Origin: Temnopleurus reevesii
Lineage: Eukaryota; Echinodermata; Echinoidea; Temnopleuroida; Temnopleuridae
Assembly: GCA_036244855.1 (NCBI GenBank)
Contig: BQKZ01001487.1
Coordinates: 10,938-74,937 of the forward strand
Length of the DNA: 64,000 bases
Direction: 5' to 3'
Shown here: positions 51,283 to 63,400 of the stretch, piece by piece
Position numbering within the stretch: the stretch's first letter is position 1
Layout: each line of letters starts with the position of its first letter
Translations under genes and position numbers: made by a program
The notes under the pieces: generated by a model
The model's input: only the letters and a program-made list of their open reading frames with translations
What the model was told of the DNA's origin: nothing
Databases searched by the model: none

Positions 51283-51415
51283 ACAATGATGATGACGATG
51301 AAGATAATGATGGTGGTGGCGGGAGGAGGACAGTAACGATGGTGATGGTAATGGTTACGACAATGATAATATTGATGCTTTGGATAATAGTGATGATGGT
51401 TGTGCTACCTCTGCT
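51283..51415. repeat. GAT/GGT trinucleotide-rich tract
   Basis: Imperfect ATGATG, GACGATG, GGTGGTGG and AATGATAAT repeats occur here. Open frames on both strands (Asp-rich on +, Ile/Ser/Thr-rich on -) follow from trinucleotide periodicity. Confidence 0.8.
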
Positions 51416-54400
51416 GCTGCTATTGTTTGCTGCTAATAATAAAGGCAAACTAGTATTGGGGTTGATATCTAAAATGGATGAACTTTGTACATTTTGGGGA
51501 TTTTCTTTAATAAGTACCTGCGGGCTTATAGGGGGCGTTTTCTCCCCCTCCTTTCCTGAATGTTTAACCTCACGTTGTTTCCAGACCTCTACAGCTTCAG
51601 ATGTAACATTCATCTAAGTAATGTCTTGATGGCACATTATTACCGAATGTAATACAGGCTGATTATGGAAGGGGAAATGTAGGATCGACAGAGATGAAAA
51701 CATTCTGCATGTTTCAGGAAGGCCAAAGGCAATAGCTCTAGTCGTGGCAGTTCTGCGATGCAGTCTCCCGCTAGCTACTGCGCGAGGAGAACGCTGGGTT
51801 TGGCTTTACGCAGCGTCACTGGGCCGTATCACCTGTATGGGTTGAGGGAGGGGGGCAAACCTCATGGGACGAGGCGTTCGATGCGGTGATTCACGTTTCT
51901 CTACTCTGGCTGACATGCACGCCTGTCATCTAATGCTGAGCTCCTAATTTCCTCCCTGTGATGAGTAACAAAGTGAACATCAACCAGCCATTGACCTTGA
52001 TTCCCTTGTAGAAATACAAGAAAAATCAAACCAAAAGATGAAAGGATTGACTATCAGGAATAGAATATTCCTACTCGTAATTTGATATATTTAGATAAGT
52101 ATTGAATAACTTTACCGGATCACAATTTTCAAGGAAGGATAAGAGGTGTGCAGGTAGAGATAGTTGGGCTGAACTGAGATTATATCGTACGATACTCTGC
52201 CAAATTCCGTTACCCATCTTCTATTTTCACTTGATTAATCACAAATAGACTATTTAGACTGGACTTTCAACCGACTGAAAAAAACACATTACACGCTCCC
52301 CAAAGCAGAGTCTGTATCACAAGTCTAAACTTTTTCCTATACCACGAAAAGTTGAATAACCGGGCGAAAGTTTATCATTCTTTCATACATGATGATAATA
52401 GAAAAAATTCTGTTCTGTGTAATGGAAAAAGAAACATGAGTAAACTTTTTATCCATTGTTTGTGAACCTCGCCTCAAAGCTGATGATCTTTTAGTTTGTT
52501 GCACAGGGATTTGTACAAGGACGTTGAACTCTTTTTGTATATCTGGGAAGCACTGTTGTGCAAAATCTTAATTATGTATTATTAGGGAGATCTTTCCTTC
52601 CTTTATGTGTTATTTTGACCTTTTAGCTTGACCAATATAAAGATTTATAATCCAGAGAAATAGTCATATGTAGGGCTTCTTAGATAATCTTTACGTGATA
52701 GAGGTCCTTGCCCTTTTCATTTTATCTATAGTCTGATTCTGATGATGTTGTCAAATTTCTTATGGAACAATCGAAGCATAAATTGAATTCAATAAATTGA
52801 ATTCAAGATGGGCTTGCTTATTTTGATGAAAATCTGCAAAAAAAAGGCCACCAATATACGCTGATATCTCAAAAGATATTGAATGATTATTCTGGTATTA
52901 ATATAGATATGTTTTAAGAAAAGGTAGGCAAATTAAATCTTTATATAACAAGCTTTCAAATATATCATCACATTTTTGACAAAATTATTTGCATAATATA
53001 ATTCTTTGTGAACTTTTCTTGACATACATGTAGGCCTATGTCAGCAATACAGCATCCATCATCTTGCTTTTTTATTTCTAGACAAATGAAAACGGTAAAA
53101 AGAAGATAAGAAATGAGTAAAAATGACAGGAAATCAAGATGATTTCTTTCGATGGACTGTCCAAGAACGAACTGATCCATCTTCATAGCTCTTTGTTGAT
53201 TTTGTATGAAAAAAGTGACCTCTTTATCTCTCCGCGAGAATGAACTGTCCATTAGGCTGTCCTGCCAGAGTGCAATCTAGATTTGACTTCATTTTCCCGT
53301 CAGCATCAACAAGCCCCATTCGTAAAAACTTTTCTTTAGTCCGTTTCAAATCCAATTTATATTTTAAAATAAAGACTACAGGTGTTTGAAGAGAAGAGCT
53401 CAATGCATGAAATTTGAAGGCGATTCTAAAAACTGAATGATTTTATTTTGCAGAGGTTTGGTATGTACATACTAGTATTTTTTCGTTCCTGATTTTTTCG
53501 CTTCTGATGACATGTCACAATTAAAGCATCAATGTTCAGTACTATTGCAGTAGAACATTGTTGTTTAATTATTCTTTTTGCAAGAATGAATATGATAACT
53601 GCTGTAATAGCATAGATCTGTAACTCAAATTTTAAAAAACCTTGTCATAGGACATTTCACATAAGATGTAACATTCTAAAAGAAATGTTTCTACCATATT
53701 TCATCAATTTTTAGCATACATATCATACTTATGATATCAAAATTATTTAATATTTGCTACATATTTGGGCATTTTAATTTTAATCACAAGTTCAGCATTT
53801 TAGAGAATTTTTCACTGAAATTATTTTCATGGTAGATATTTCTTTATCTTCACTAATATGGGACTTGAAATTAGTGAGTGAGGAGTTTGAATATTTATGT
53901 TCTTTTCTTGATTCTGCTAACTCTTTTTTAACTTTCTGTGAAAGAAAAAATATACACTTATGACCTCACTTACCAACAAAGTCTTTTCAATAAAAAGTTA
54001 TGGCATATGGAAGAAAATGTCTTAATTGAAATTGCGATAAAATACCCCTCTCCTTCTCATGTTAACATCACGAGCTGAAATGCTAATGAAGTCCCTTGAA
54101 TATTCGTCTGTCAGAGTTGGGACATTTCATATGCCAATATATCATACGAGGATCAAGAATGCTGTTGATTTGTTTTTGACTGTCTCCGAAGATTTACCCA
54201 GGTCAGACAAAGGTCCCCGCTAATGCGCAGTAAACACGCAGGTCACTTTTCTCCTTCAGATGGAAGAAGGAATTCCTGAATTTGATACCTAAAGAGCTTG
54301 TTTTCTTCTCCTCGTTCTCCGGGCATTATGCAGAAAATTCCAGCTTGTGTTTCATTTTTTGCCCCTCTCAGCTTCAATATTTGACTTCTCTGCATTTTTA

Positions 54401-56147
54401 ATAGGCGTTTTAAATGGGATTGTATTTGATTTCACTTCCAACGGTGTTATTCTATTTTCCGAGACCGTAACCTAGATTCTTCAGCCTCTGATGAGATGTT
54501 CAATTACAAGAGAGCGGTTGTTCACCTCAGTAACATACTTGCATTTCATGGGGCTATGCGCAACAAAATGATATCATAGATTCGTTGTTTTCGTGAAGTT
54601 ATAATTGCTATGGATACTGTCGACGTTTCTCGTAGACACAATACATCTGCATGTGATGTCTTTATTGCACAAAAGGATGCATACCTATTTGTGCTTATCT
54701 CATAATATCAGTATGAATTGCTGTTGTATCAATGCAGAATAAAATAATTCATGTTGGCATCCTAAAGATGATAAATTAATTAATTTAATACTTGCAACAA
54801 TAGATAATGATAAAGATGTATAAACAAATTTGTATTGCTTAATCCAATTTAGTTTCAATCTTTTGACACAAGAAGACATCTTAAAATTATCCAACAAAAG
54901 TTGTAGAATATTAGATATTGACAATGATTTTACACAAAGTAAATGGTGATCCCCACACGATTGTTGTTGAATTTGGTTGAATTTTCCTTCAATACATTTT
55001 GTAGAGTCATATAAAATGGTTCTGAATCTCAGATCTGTCAGAGTGATTGATAAAAATAGAAGGGAAATTATTTGCAGACCGTAATCGAACCTACAGAAAA
55101 ATGCCAAAAATGGTATTCAAGCTTTTATTTTTACTTTTACCTTTTTTTACTTAGCTAATCGTAAAACAAGAAATGCTCCATAGTGTTTTCATTCTTCATT
55201 CCTCGACATTTTACCATAAGAAATCATTTGTTGTTTTTAGCATTCATTTGAAATTACTTTCAATATTGTGGGAGTTTATTGTCAGTTTTAATTCACAACC
55301 AGATATTATTAGATTCAAACTCTGCTTTGTAAATCATGCAAATATGCTGAATTGTGATGTATTCTTTGATTGCTGTTCCCCTCCTAATCTATTATGAAAT
55401 CACAACGATGACGATGACTTACCCCAAATTGCTTCCAACAAGTATTTTCTTAGCTCTCCAAAGCTCTGAAAATCAGACAGCAGTGAGGGAAATCACTATT
55501 TGGAGAGAACAAGCGTAGATTGCTTTTTCGTGTTTGATTGCAGTTGTCCTTTATCGGAATATAGATGGACCTTTCATTCGTGTACAACAGTCATGTTTAA
55601 TTAGATGAAATAGAAGTTTGTTTTCTTCGACAATGCAAATTGCCCTTTATTGAAGGGATTTCTTTTTTTCAATAATAATTGAGTGTAAGCTTTGCACCAA
55701 TGATTGCTTGTTCTTCAACTGATGAAAATGAGGGGTTGGGTGTATTTTTTAAAAATAAATTATACCTCCATTGTTGTATGTTTTGAAAGCATTTTCTCTA
55801 AGAATTGTATTTACATTGTGATTTATGATTTAGATTTCAGCTGAATTGTGTTTACCGAATTGTTTTAAAATTTGTTTTAATTTTCATTGAGAAAAGCATT
55901 ACAGTGCAAGTCATAATTCTTTGCTTTACCTGTTAACACTATATAACTCATGGTATAAAAGTAGAATCATTAAATTATATATATATCGATCTCCGCTTTT
56001 CAGTAATAACTGATAACAAAGAATTCAGACTTGTGCTGTAGGTTTATTGAGCACTATTATTGACTAAGCTGTCCTAAAATTTATTTTTATTTATCAGATT
56101 AAATTGATTTATTAATTTTTTGCTTTCTTCTTGTTTTCTTGTTGTAG

Positions 56148-56296
56148 ATGGAGGATTAGAAAACAGTCTTGGTTCAGGCGACGGTACAGGGGAGGAGGAT
56201 GACGATGACAGACTAGCAAAGAGACAGAAGAAGAGAGGTATCTTTCCCAAATCAGCTACCAACATCATGAGGGCGTGGCTATTCCAGCATCTCACA
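56148..56296 (+). CDS. Meis: Meis coding exon: acidic region, homeodomain N-arm and helix 1
   Basis: The exon has 149 bases. The acceptor is TTGTTGTAG, the donor is ACA|GTAAGT, the entry phase is 1 and the exit phase is 0. Its first two bases complete an Asp codon with the previous exon, then 49 codons follow. The order is a short [10 protein letters not shown] segment, an acidic run (GEEDDDD), a basic run (KRQKKRG), then [19 protein letters not shown]. The last part is the homeodomain N-terminal arm and helix 1 of the MEIS class. [12 protein letters not shown] separates it from PKNOX/Prep (NVMRSWLFQHIG) and from TGIF. One departure from the vertebrate and fly sequences I remember is Ser after PK where they have Val. 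The TALE homeodomain binds TGACAG-type sites and cooperates with PBC and Hox proteins. Skipping this exon would shift the frame. Confidence 0.97.
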
Positions 56297-57237
56297 GTAA
56301 GTGTTGCTATGTCAGGCAATGATTTTGTCAGGTTTGACAATGTTCTACCTTGTATTGTCCTTTAGATAGATGTATTATCCTATATATGAAAATTGAAAAA
56401 GAAAATCTAGAGTTTTGTGTCTGGAGATTTCCCTCATCTTTATAACTTCGTGATTTAACCAGTAATGATGCAGCTGATCATTTTTATCTTGCATCCATTT
56501 GGTAGTCGCCCAACCCCCTCCTGATATTCATTACACACATTTTACAGGCATGGATGTAAAACACACACGCATACATACATACACAGACACTTTAAGATAT
56601 AGGCCTTTCTCATCACGATCTAGGTTTTCAGCTTCTCTCGTTTTGAAGATTCATGGAGAGTGACATCACTTAACCCATTCTCAAATTTCCTCGACCTAAT
56701 TTTCTTTCCAGAAAGGTATAAGAATATGTTTCAGCCATATTGATCATGGGTACTGCTCTCTTATTCACTGAAAGTAGATGGAAAGTACACCATTCCGTAA
56801 ACTTGAGCATCTCCATGAAAGTTGTCTGTTTAATGTTTACGGTTTAATGTCAAATATGGGTATAAAGTTAGTGTGGATTGGTAACAAAGCATCACATTAG
56901 CATTCTAAGCTAAATGACGATGAATTGAAAAGGCATGGTTAACTAAAGCCTTCTCATTCTCTGGTTGTCATGGGCATTGTTGTGTATCGTTAGTATACCC
57001 TCCATCTCGTTGCTCCTACGGCAAGCAAAGGAGACCTGGAGTTTGTTGCCATGGACTTGGTTTGCAACTCATAAATCATCCCCCGTCTGTAATAATTGAA
57101 ACGCTGGGTTGGATGGCAGGTCGGGTAAACACAGGGAAATGGTACGTCCAACGAGATCAGACATACAGGCACCAGCCTCGGCAAACCCTGCCAGAGCACA
57201 CGCTCATTTGTTTTCATGGCATCCTTTCTGTTGCCCC

Positions 57238-57640
57238 CACCCTTCTTACCCCCCTCTCTCCTCCTCCTTCTCCTCCTCCTATACCTTCTATGCCTCCTCT
57301 TACCCACCCCCTTTCCTCCTCTTGTCTCCTCATCATCCTCCTCCTCCACTTCCTCCACTTCCTCCTCCACCTCCTCTTCCCTCTCTTATTCTCCTCCTCC
57401 ACACTTTCTTCTTACCCCCTCTTCCTCCCCCTCATCCTCCTCCTCCTCCTCATCCTCCACCAACTCCTCTTCCTTTCTCTTTCTCTCCCTCATTGTTGCC
57501 CTCTTCCTTTTCCTCTTCCTCCTCTTCCTACCCCTCATCCTCCTCCTCCCCTTCTTTTTCCTACCCCACTCCTCCTTGTCCGCTTCCTACCCTTCCTCCT
57601 GTTACCCCCTTCTCCTCCTCATCCTCCACATCCTCCTTTA
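57238..57640. repeat. ~400-bp polypyrimidine (CTCCTC-rich) tract
   Basis: The + strand is almost entirely C and T with recurring CTCCTC, TTCCTC and CCTCCT units and few purines. Three or more overlapping Pro/Ser/Leu-rich frames on + and Glu/Arg-rich frames on - are composition effects. The tract lies about 0.95 kb after the homeodomain helix-1 exon, inside the intron that splits the homeobox. Such tracts can form triplex structures, but nothing here shows a function. Confidence 0.9.
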
Positions 57641-59040
57641 CAGACCACCTTCCCATCCCCACTTCCATTGATGAGTCTTGAATACCGACATTGGAAGCAT
57701 CGCACCGTGACTTTGAGCACCGCACAGCAGCTTGTCAGCCCTCCCCTTCCTCGTGCCGGTGCATCCCCAGCCAAAATTAATGCGCATACGATGTCCTCCA
57801 TTCCTGGGCCTGCCCGCGAGTCTATTAACAGACAGGGCGGCCTGCGAGAGTATTGTGTGGTACGATTGTTTTTGAGCTTGGAGGTGTGAGATTTTGATGT
57901 ATCCGCATGCGTCCCCTTGACAGGGTCTTGACACGGGATTCATGAGATAATGCTTGGGTCGGGAGGTAACCATATTTTCACGAAATGGGCACGCCGATGA
58001 TCAAAACATGGCCTGCATTCCTGATAACTTTATGATTTGTGTGGGAATAGCATGGTAATATTTACTAGGTGCCATCATATCAATTTCCATGAAATAAATA
58101 TTTTCTTGGACAAATATTTATTTATTTTCACTTGAATATTCCTGGAGGGTAATACCAAATTTTGATTCAAGTTTTTATTACTATTAGGCCTTTTAGTTCA
58201 GGAAATGCATGAAAAGTTAGATTAGAATTATGTTTTTGAAATATTATTATGGAGATTGCTTGAATGATTGAATTGCTTCACTGATAATACTTCAGTATTT
58301 TTTTGTTTTACCAATAATTCTTCATGCATGTTTTTGCTTTTTTGCTTTAGTTTGAATTTAGGCCTTTATGCAGAATGTCTGAAAATAAAAATAAAAATTC
58401 AAGGAGAATAGAATGTTTCTCTCCTGCCCATTTTGCAGTTACCAAAACTGATGCACAAAGAAGGCTTTATTGAAATCACTTGCAATATTCCAAGGAACGC
58501 TATATTCTTTGCACAGGAAAAATTGTGAAATATAAAGGAAATTCCGCAAAGATATCTCAATTCCCGAGCATCCAAAGGTCACTCACATTTATTTTTGTTG
58601 GATTGTGACCAGAAAAAAACTTTCGTCTTGTGTTGCCTTATTATCCCCTCTAATCATTTTCTCCAATTTAGAATTGCTTATTTTATTCCTTCCAACTGCA
58701 TCCTCCCTTCTTCCTCTCTTGCCATTTCCATCTGTCTATCTTTTTCTCTCTTTCTCTCTAATCCTGTCTGCCTCAACTTTATCGTTTGCATTTTTTTATT
58801 GAATTTGCCCTAGACTGTTAATTATTTTCGTGGCTCTGCATATATTACTTCCACTCAATGATGTTATTAAAATCATGTAATTTTAGTTAAGCCCATCTTG
58901 TTCTCCCTCAAAGGCTGTCGTAATGCTTTTCTTTGCCATTTTCTACTTTTTTTCTGTCTTCTCTCTGTAAAGTTTTGTTGTAACAATCATTCTCTTTCAA
59001 TGTATTTTGCAAGCATGTCGATTTCCCTCTCTTTTATCTC

Positions 59041-59220
59041 TGTGTATGTGTAGGTGTGTGTGTGTGTGTGAGAATGTTTGCATTTCTCTGTCTCTCTCTC
59101 TCTTTCTCTCCCACTCTCTCGTTTTCTTTCTGTTGCTCTCTTGCTCTTGCTCTCTTCCTTCTTTCACCTCTCTCATTTTATTTCTGTCTATCTCTTCCCT
59201 CTCCCACCTTTTCTTTCATA
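59041..59220. repeat. TG and CT microsatellite cluster
   Basis: A (TG)n run near 59053-59070 is followed by (CT)n-rich DNA through about 59215. Ser/Leu/Phe-rich open frames are low-complexity artefacts. Confidence 0.9.
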
Positions 59221-60338
59221 CTGTTATACATTTGACAAAAGTCATAATAGGGCATGCTCGTCAAAGATAGGGCATGTCTCTATCTGATAGCACACCTATT
59301 TTCATGTGTGACCTCCTTTTTATCCCTGCAATTTCTGCTGCTTCCGCCAAACCCATGTCTTGCCCTGCTCTCGGAACCCCTTTACGTCTTCTGCAATTCT
59401 CCAAGAGAAATAGAGTGCGACCACAACACTTCCACAATAATAATCGAGTTGACGGAAAGTTCATCATCTTCTAATAAAATTATTTGTTTCTAAAATTCAA
59501 GCCATTTTCATTCAGATCAGTATCATTCTCAGATTTGAATTGAAGGCCCTTTTTGTTATATTTCTAACGCTAATTTCCGTTATTGTCCCTTTGAAATTTC
59601 ACCTGGTTTGCTCCAAATCTGTTTCCGTCGTCAATTACGTCAAGATGATAATCGCCCAATTTACTTTATGCTTCCATGATAATTGTCCCTCATTTTTATA
59701 GAGTCCCCACAGAGGAAAGACTGCATAAAACAAATAAAAATTCATTTTAGTCATATAGTTCTGTCAGATTATTATCCTAGCTTATTTCATTTCCCATTTC
59801 ATTTTATGTGATATTATGGGGTAATTGTATGTTACTGAAAGAAGAGATAAAAAGCAACTTGTCTTAGTCAATGCTTCTCAGGCACATAATTGCTTTTCTT
59901 TTTAATGGGTGGGGGCGGAGGCTCAACATGGTTCTTTAAATTACCAGTAATTGTTTGACAAAGCAGAAAAAGTCTCCCCCCAAAAAATGAAATTAAAAAA
60001 AACAAATTATAAGAATAAATAGATAATAGTAATAAAAAAAAAATGAACAAACATGGCGAGAATGTGCTGGAGGGGGTCGTGGGGACCCTGGTTTGTAAAC
60101 TACAGCTTCTTAAAATCAAAGGTTTATCAAAAGAGATACTAATATATTTTTGGTTTATCATCTTTAAGTGTAAACTCATGTCATACGAATGTTAGCATCT
60201 TCACATTATCAAACGTTTAAGGAATACTTGACAGATGTCTGAACAACCACAAAATATGGAGGTGGTGTTATAGATTTCACTTTACTAAGAAATGGTTTTC
60301 TGATGTTCTCTTTTGTTTTTGTTTTTGCTTCATTACAG

Positions 60339-60415
60339 CATCCATACCCTTCGGAAGAGCAGAAGAAACAGCTAGCACAAGACACAGGTCTCACGATCCT
60401 TCAAGTAAATAACTG
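60339..60415 (+). CDS. Meis: Meis coding exon: TALE three-residue loop, helix 2 and start of helix 3
   Basis: The exon has 77 bases, enters in phase 0 after CATTACAG and leaves at AACTG|GTAAGT in phase 2. It encodes 25 codons, [15 protein letters not shown] followed by [10 protein letters not shown], then TG, the first two bases of Trp48. PYP is the diagnostic three-amino-acid loop extension between helices 1 and 2. [21 protein letters not shown] matches the MEIS subclass as I remember it from vertebrates and flies. The next exon, expected to begin with G and then encode the helix-3 residues FINARRR, was not found in the remaining 3.6 kb. As I recall, the split inside Trp48 and the 77-base length match vertebrate MEIS genes. 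The exon length is not a multiple of three, so skipping it would shift the frame and disrupt the homeodomain. Confidence 0.97.
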
Positions 60416-63400
60416 GTAAGTAATCAAATTCATATTATGAGGATAGAAATTAAAGCATGAGCTCAGGTGAAGCAAATATTTACCCATTTAATAGAGAAAG
60501 TGTTATTTTTATCATGCTTTCCTCTTGAGAAAATATTTCTTTCAGCTGTAAGGTGATTGTATTTTCCAGTTTATTATTAGATTCTTTTACATTTTTAGGA
60601 TTGTAATACATGATATATATATATGTTTTGGAGCTTTTATTTGTACCATCATTTATAGTGGATAGAAAACTGCCATGATCTGCCAGTTATTATAAAGAAA
60701 ACTGTAATACTTCATATACCAGTAACAAATTTCATGGCTTTTGATGCTGGCGATCCGTTGCCATTCTCTGAAGAATAGAAAATTTGCCGTATATCAGATG
60801 TTTTCTATTTCTCTGAACCATTTTGTGGTTGTTATTTCCCCTGGTATTGGAGCACTGCAAATATGCCAAGGGGAAGAAAGCCTACCCCACCGCCTATTAT
60901 GCCCCCATCCCATGCGTCCTCCGATGTTCCTTGTTTTACCCCAGGCTCGATACCCGCCTTTCTTGATTTTTTCCCCCTTTTGAACAGTCCTGGGTAAGGT
61001 GTAGAAAATGAAACATTAGAGGTACAATGCAAAGAATTAGCCCAATTTTGAACAATTATTATGACACAAAACATACGGAATGTGATGCCCCTATGTTGGA
61101 TGCGTTACCATGGCAACACATGGAAAAGGATATGCTGAAGAAATGGGAGGCGGGTTAATAAGATACTCATACTTAATTAAACTTCCACCCTTAATAGTGA
61201 AGCTCCTAGTATATACCGCTCCATCATTCATATATATTTATTTCCGGGGAGTACATTGGACCTAGTTATATACATACTTTCCTCCGATTCCTCCTCTCGC
61301 TTCCTCCTCATCTTCCTGTGCTCCCATCTCATAACGTTCCTCGGCTGGTGTCTTGAAAAGCTCCAGTAAAAGAGCTAGCTAGCCTGCCGACAGTCCAGGC
61401 ACACAGCTGCACGATGGGGCCGAGTGAAAGAGCTGGGCTCAATATTGGTTTGATCAGCTCGGGAGGAGGAGGAGGATGAGGAAAGATGCGGTTGCGGAGT
61501 TGGGAGGTAGAGGATAGTGGTAGGGATGGATGCATCGCCGTGGGTAACAAGCTGCTAGTAACATGACACAGATCCGGGCAGGGTTGGCCTTTATGTCAGG
61601 GGAGAGAGGCTCCATGGGATAGGATATCATACGAGCTTCAGGGCTTCAATGATTCTTTCTACCATTCAAACTTTTCTATCAATATTTCTACCGCTGTCAT
61701 CTTACTGCCTAATCCCATTCCCTTTCTTCTATTCTCAGTCAAAAAAATTCCCTTCATTCCCTTGTGTATCCTCAGCTTAATAGTCGCCTGTATTGGATGA
61801 CTGATGCATTATGGTTTTAAGAAATAGGTTATTTTGCACTTGATGAAATAATTCTTAAAGTCATACTTAATACTCACAGTCAATCACTGGGTCTAGATCT
61901 GTCATTCAAAAAACCCATTCATATCTTTACATCTTCAACTTCAAGTCTTAATTATTACTCGGAGCACAGCTTTTTGAAATGTTTACATTTAATGAGAAAC
62001 GCACAATGGGAATTCCTAGAGCTGTTTCCCTTTACGCATCAACTTTCTGTTGTTGATTTAAAGCACATTTATTAATCCTAAATAAAGCCATATGTAATTT
62101 TCTGTCAGTTCGGTGGTGTAATGTTTCTGTGAATGAGGTTGCAGGAAGGGACATTTTCTTGGTATTTGTTCAGCTTGTGCCGTTCCTGTCTTTTTATATT
62201 TCTTCTGGGGGAAAATATTGATTTCTTGAGAACTTTCTCAATAAAGGTCATTCTCGTGATCAGAAAAAATATTTAAAACAAGTAAGAAAAGGGATTTCTT
62301 GCTGGTTTTATTTCCCCCTCCTATTATCTACCCAGCCCCGCCTTATAACACCCAGAGGAGAACCCTTGGGGGTGGGGTGCTATATGATTCTTGTGCATGC
62401 AATTCAATATCCGACACTTGAGAATGGGTAGCTCATCCTGGAATTTAGGCGTTTCAAGATATCGCAATACAGCCTTTCTGATTGAAGAGGTTTAGCATTG
62501 TATATCCCGTCCCCTTCTCAACTCCTTCAAACAGTAGCACAAATAATAGTATCTTGCTAACCATGTGATTGTTTGCCGGAAAAGGTACAGATACAAAAAT
62601 TATTTACTATGGATTCAGGTGTAAGCAAATAGTTTCTATTTATAAGAGAGAAATTGCACAAAGTTTATACATAAATTGTTGATTAAGGATAATATGTAAA
62701 AATGTATTCATTTATTTTATGGGTTTGTTTTTCAAACTTGAAAAAGACATAGTAGTTTATCCAGGGGTCTAGGTATTTCAAGATATCGCAGTACAACCTT
62801 TTTAATTGAACTATAAACTCTATTATATTTAATTCCCCTGCAATAATATTCCTCTTCTTTTTGTAGGCTTCTACGTTCTTTAAATCATTAATGAAAGAGA
62901 ATTTCATTGGGTGGTGCACTAGAACGATATTACCAAACAGGCCTAATGATATGTTTTCTCCCTCAGAGAAATCTCAGTATAAAAGTATAAGTTATATGGA
63001 AACTAGGGAAGCCATTTTCTTATTGTGCCTCGTTGATAATTCTAGACCATCTGCCTGTGCGAATCTGGATTGAGAAAACATGAAATATTCAGTTGTGTTT
63101 GATTCAGACAAAGAAAGTTGGAATAGCATAAATATTCCAAAGCAGCTCAGTTCAGTTTCCACATTGGATTCGGTCACTTTATGACATTATTACTCTCATT
63201 TTCATAGGATATTTTTTTGCTGTTTTCTCCCTTTTTTCAGTTTTATGACAAAGTGGGTCCTATATGTCCCTTTTTACGGAGTTATTTTTTATTCTCTTGA
63301 AATATTTGACTGTTAGAGGATTGAATGTTAGAGGATTGAATTAGATAATTCATCTTCCATTTTACTTATAGGTGATAATTAGTGATAAAATAATGTTAGA

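Larger units (their letters stand above)
25956..56147 (+). other. Meis: Very long Meis intron (30.2 kb) between linker exon and first homeobox exon
   Basis: It starts with GTGAGT and ends in a pyrimidine-rich tract followed by TTGTAG. Its phase is 1. No coding exon was recognised inside it. The content is AT-rich unique sequence plus the repeats annotated separately: minisatellite, CA compound repeat, 145-bp tandem pair, fold-back element, N-bounded duplicate block, purine tract near 48.6-48.9 kb and GAT-rich tract near 51.3 kb. Introns of developmental homeobox genes often carry enhancers, so the CpG-richer unique blocks (for example 41945-42250 and 51720-51980) are candidate regulatory modules. 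Nothing in the sequence alone proves this. Confidence 0.85.
56297..60338 (+). other. Meis: Meis intron splitting the homeobox between helix 1 and the TALE loop (4.0 kb)
   Basis: It runs from GTAAGT to a T-rich tract ending CATTACAG, in phase 0. Reading through the donor adds 22 sense codons before a TAG ending at 56365, so intron retention would give a truncated homeodomain with a new tail. Inside lie a long polypyrimidine tract (57238-57640) and a TG/CT microsatellite (59041-59220). The open frames overlapping the polypyrimidine tract are low-complexity products of base composition, present in several frames. Confidence 0.9.

Noticed and set aside
57062..57889. 275-codon Pro/Ser/Leu-rich frame and overlapping frames
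   Set aside because: The frame is produced by the polypyrimidine tract. Several frames and the opposite strand are equally open and no domain is visible.
63225..63260. Possible acceptor for the missing helix-3 exon (TTTTTTCAG)
   Set aside because: The sequence after it (TTTTATGACAAAG) does not give G plus FINARRR or any MEIS C-terminal reading.
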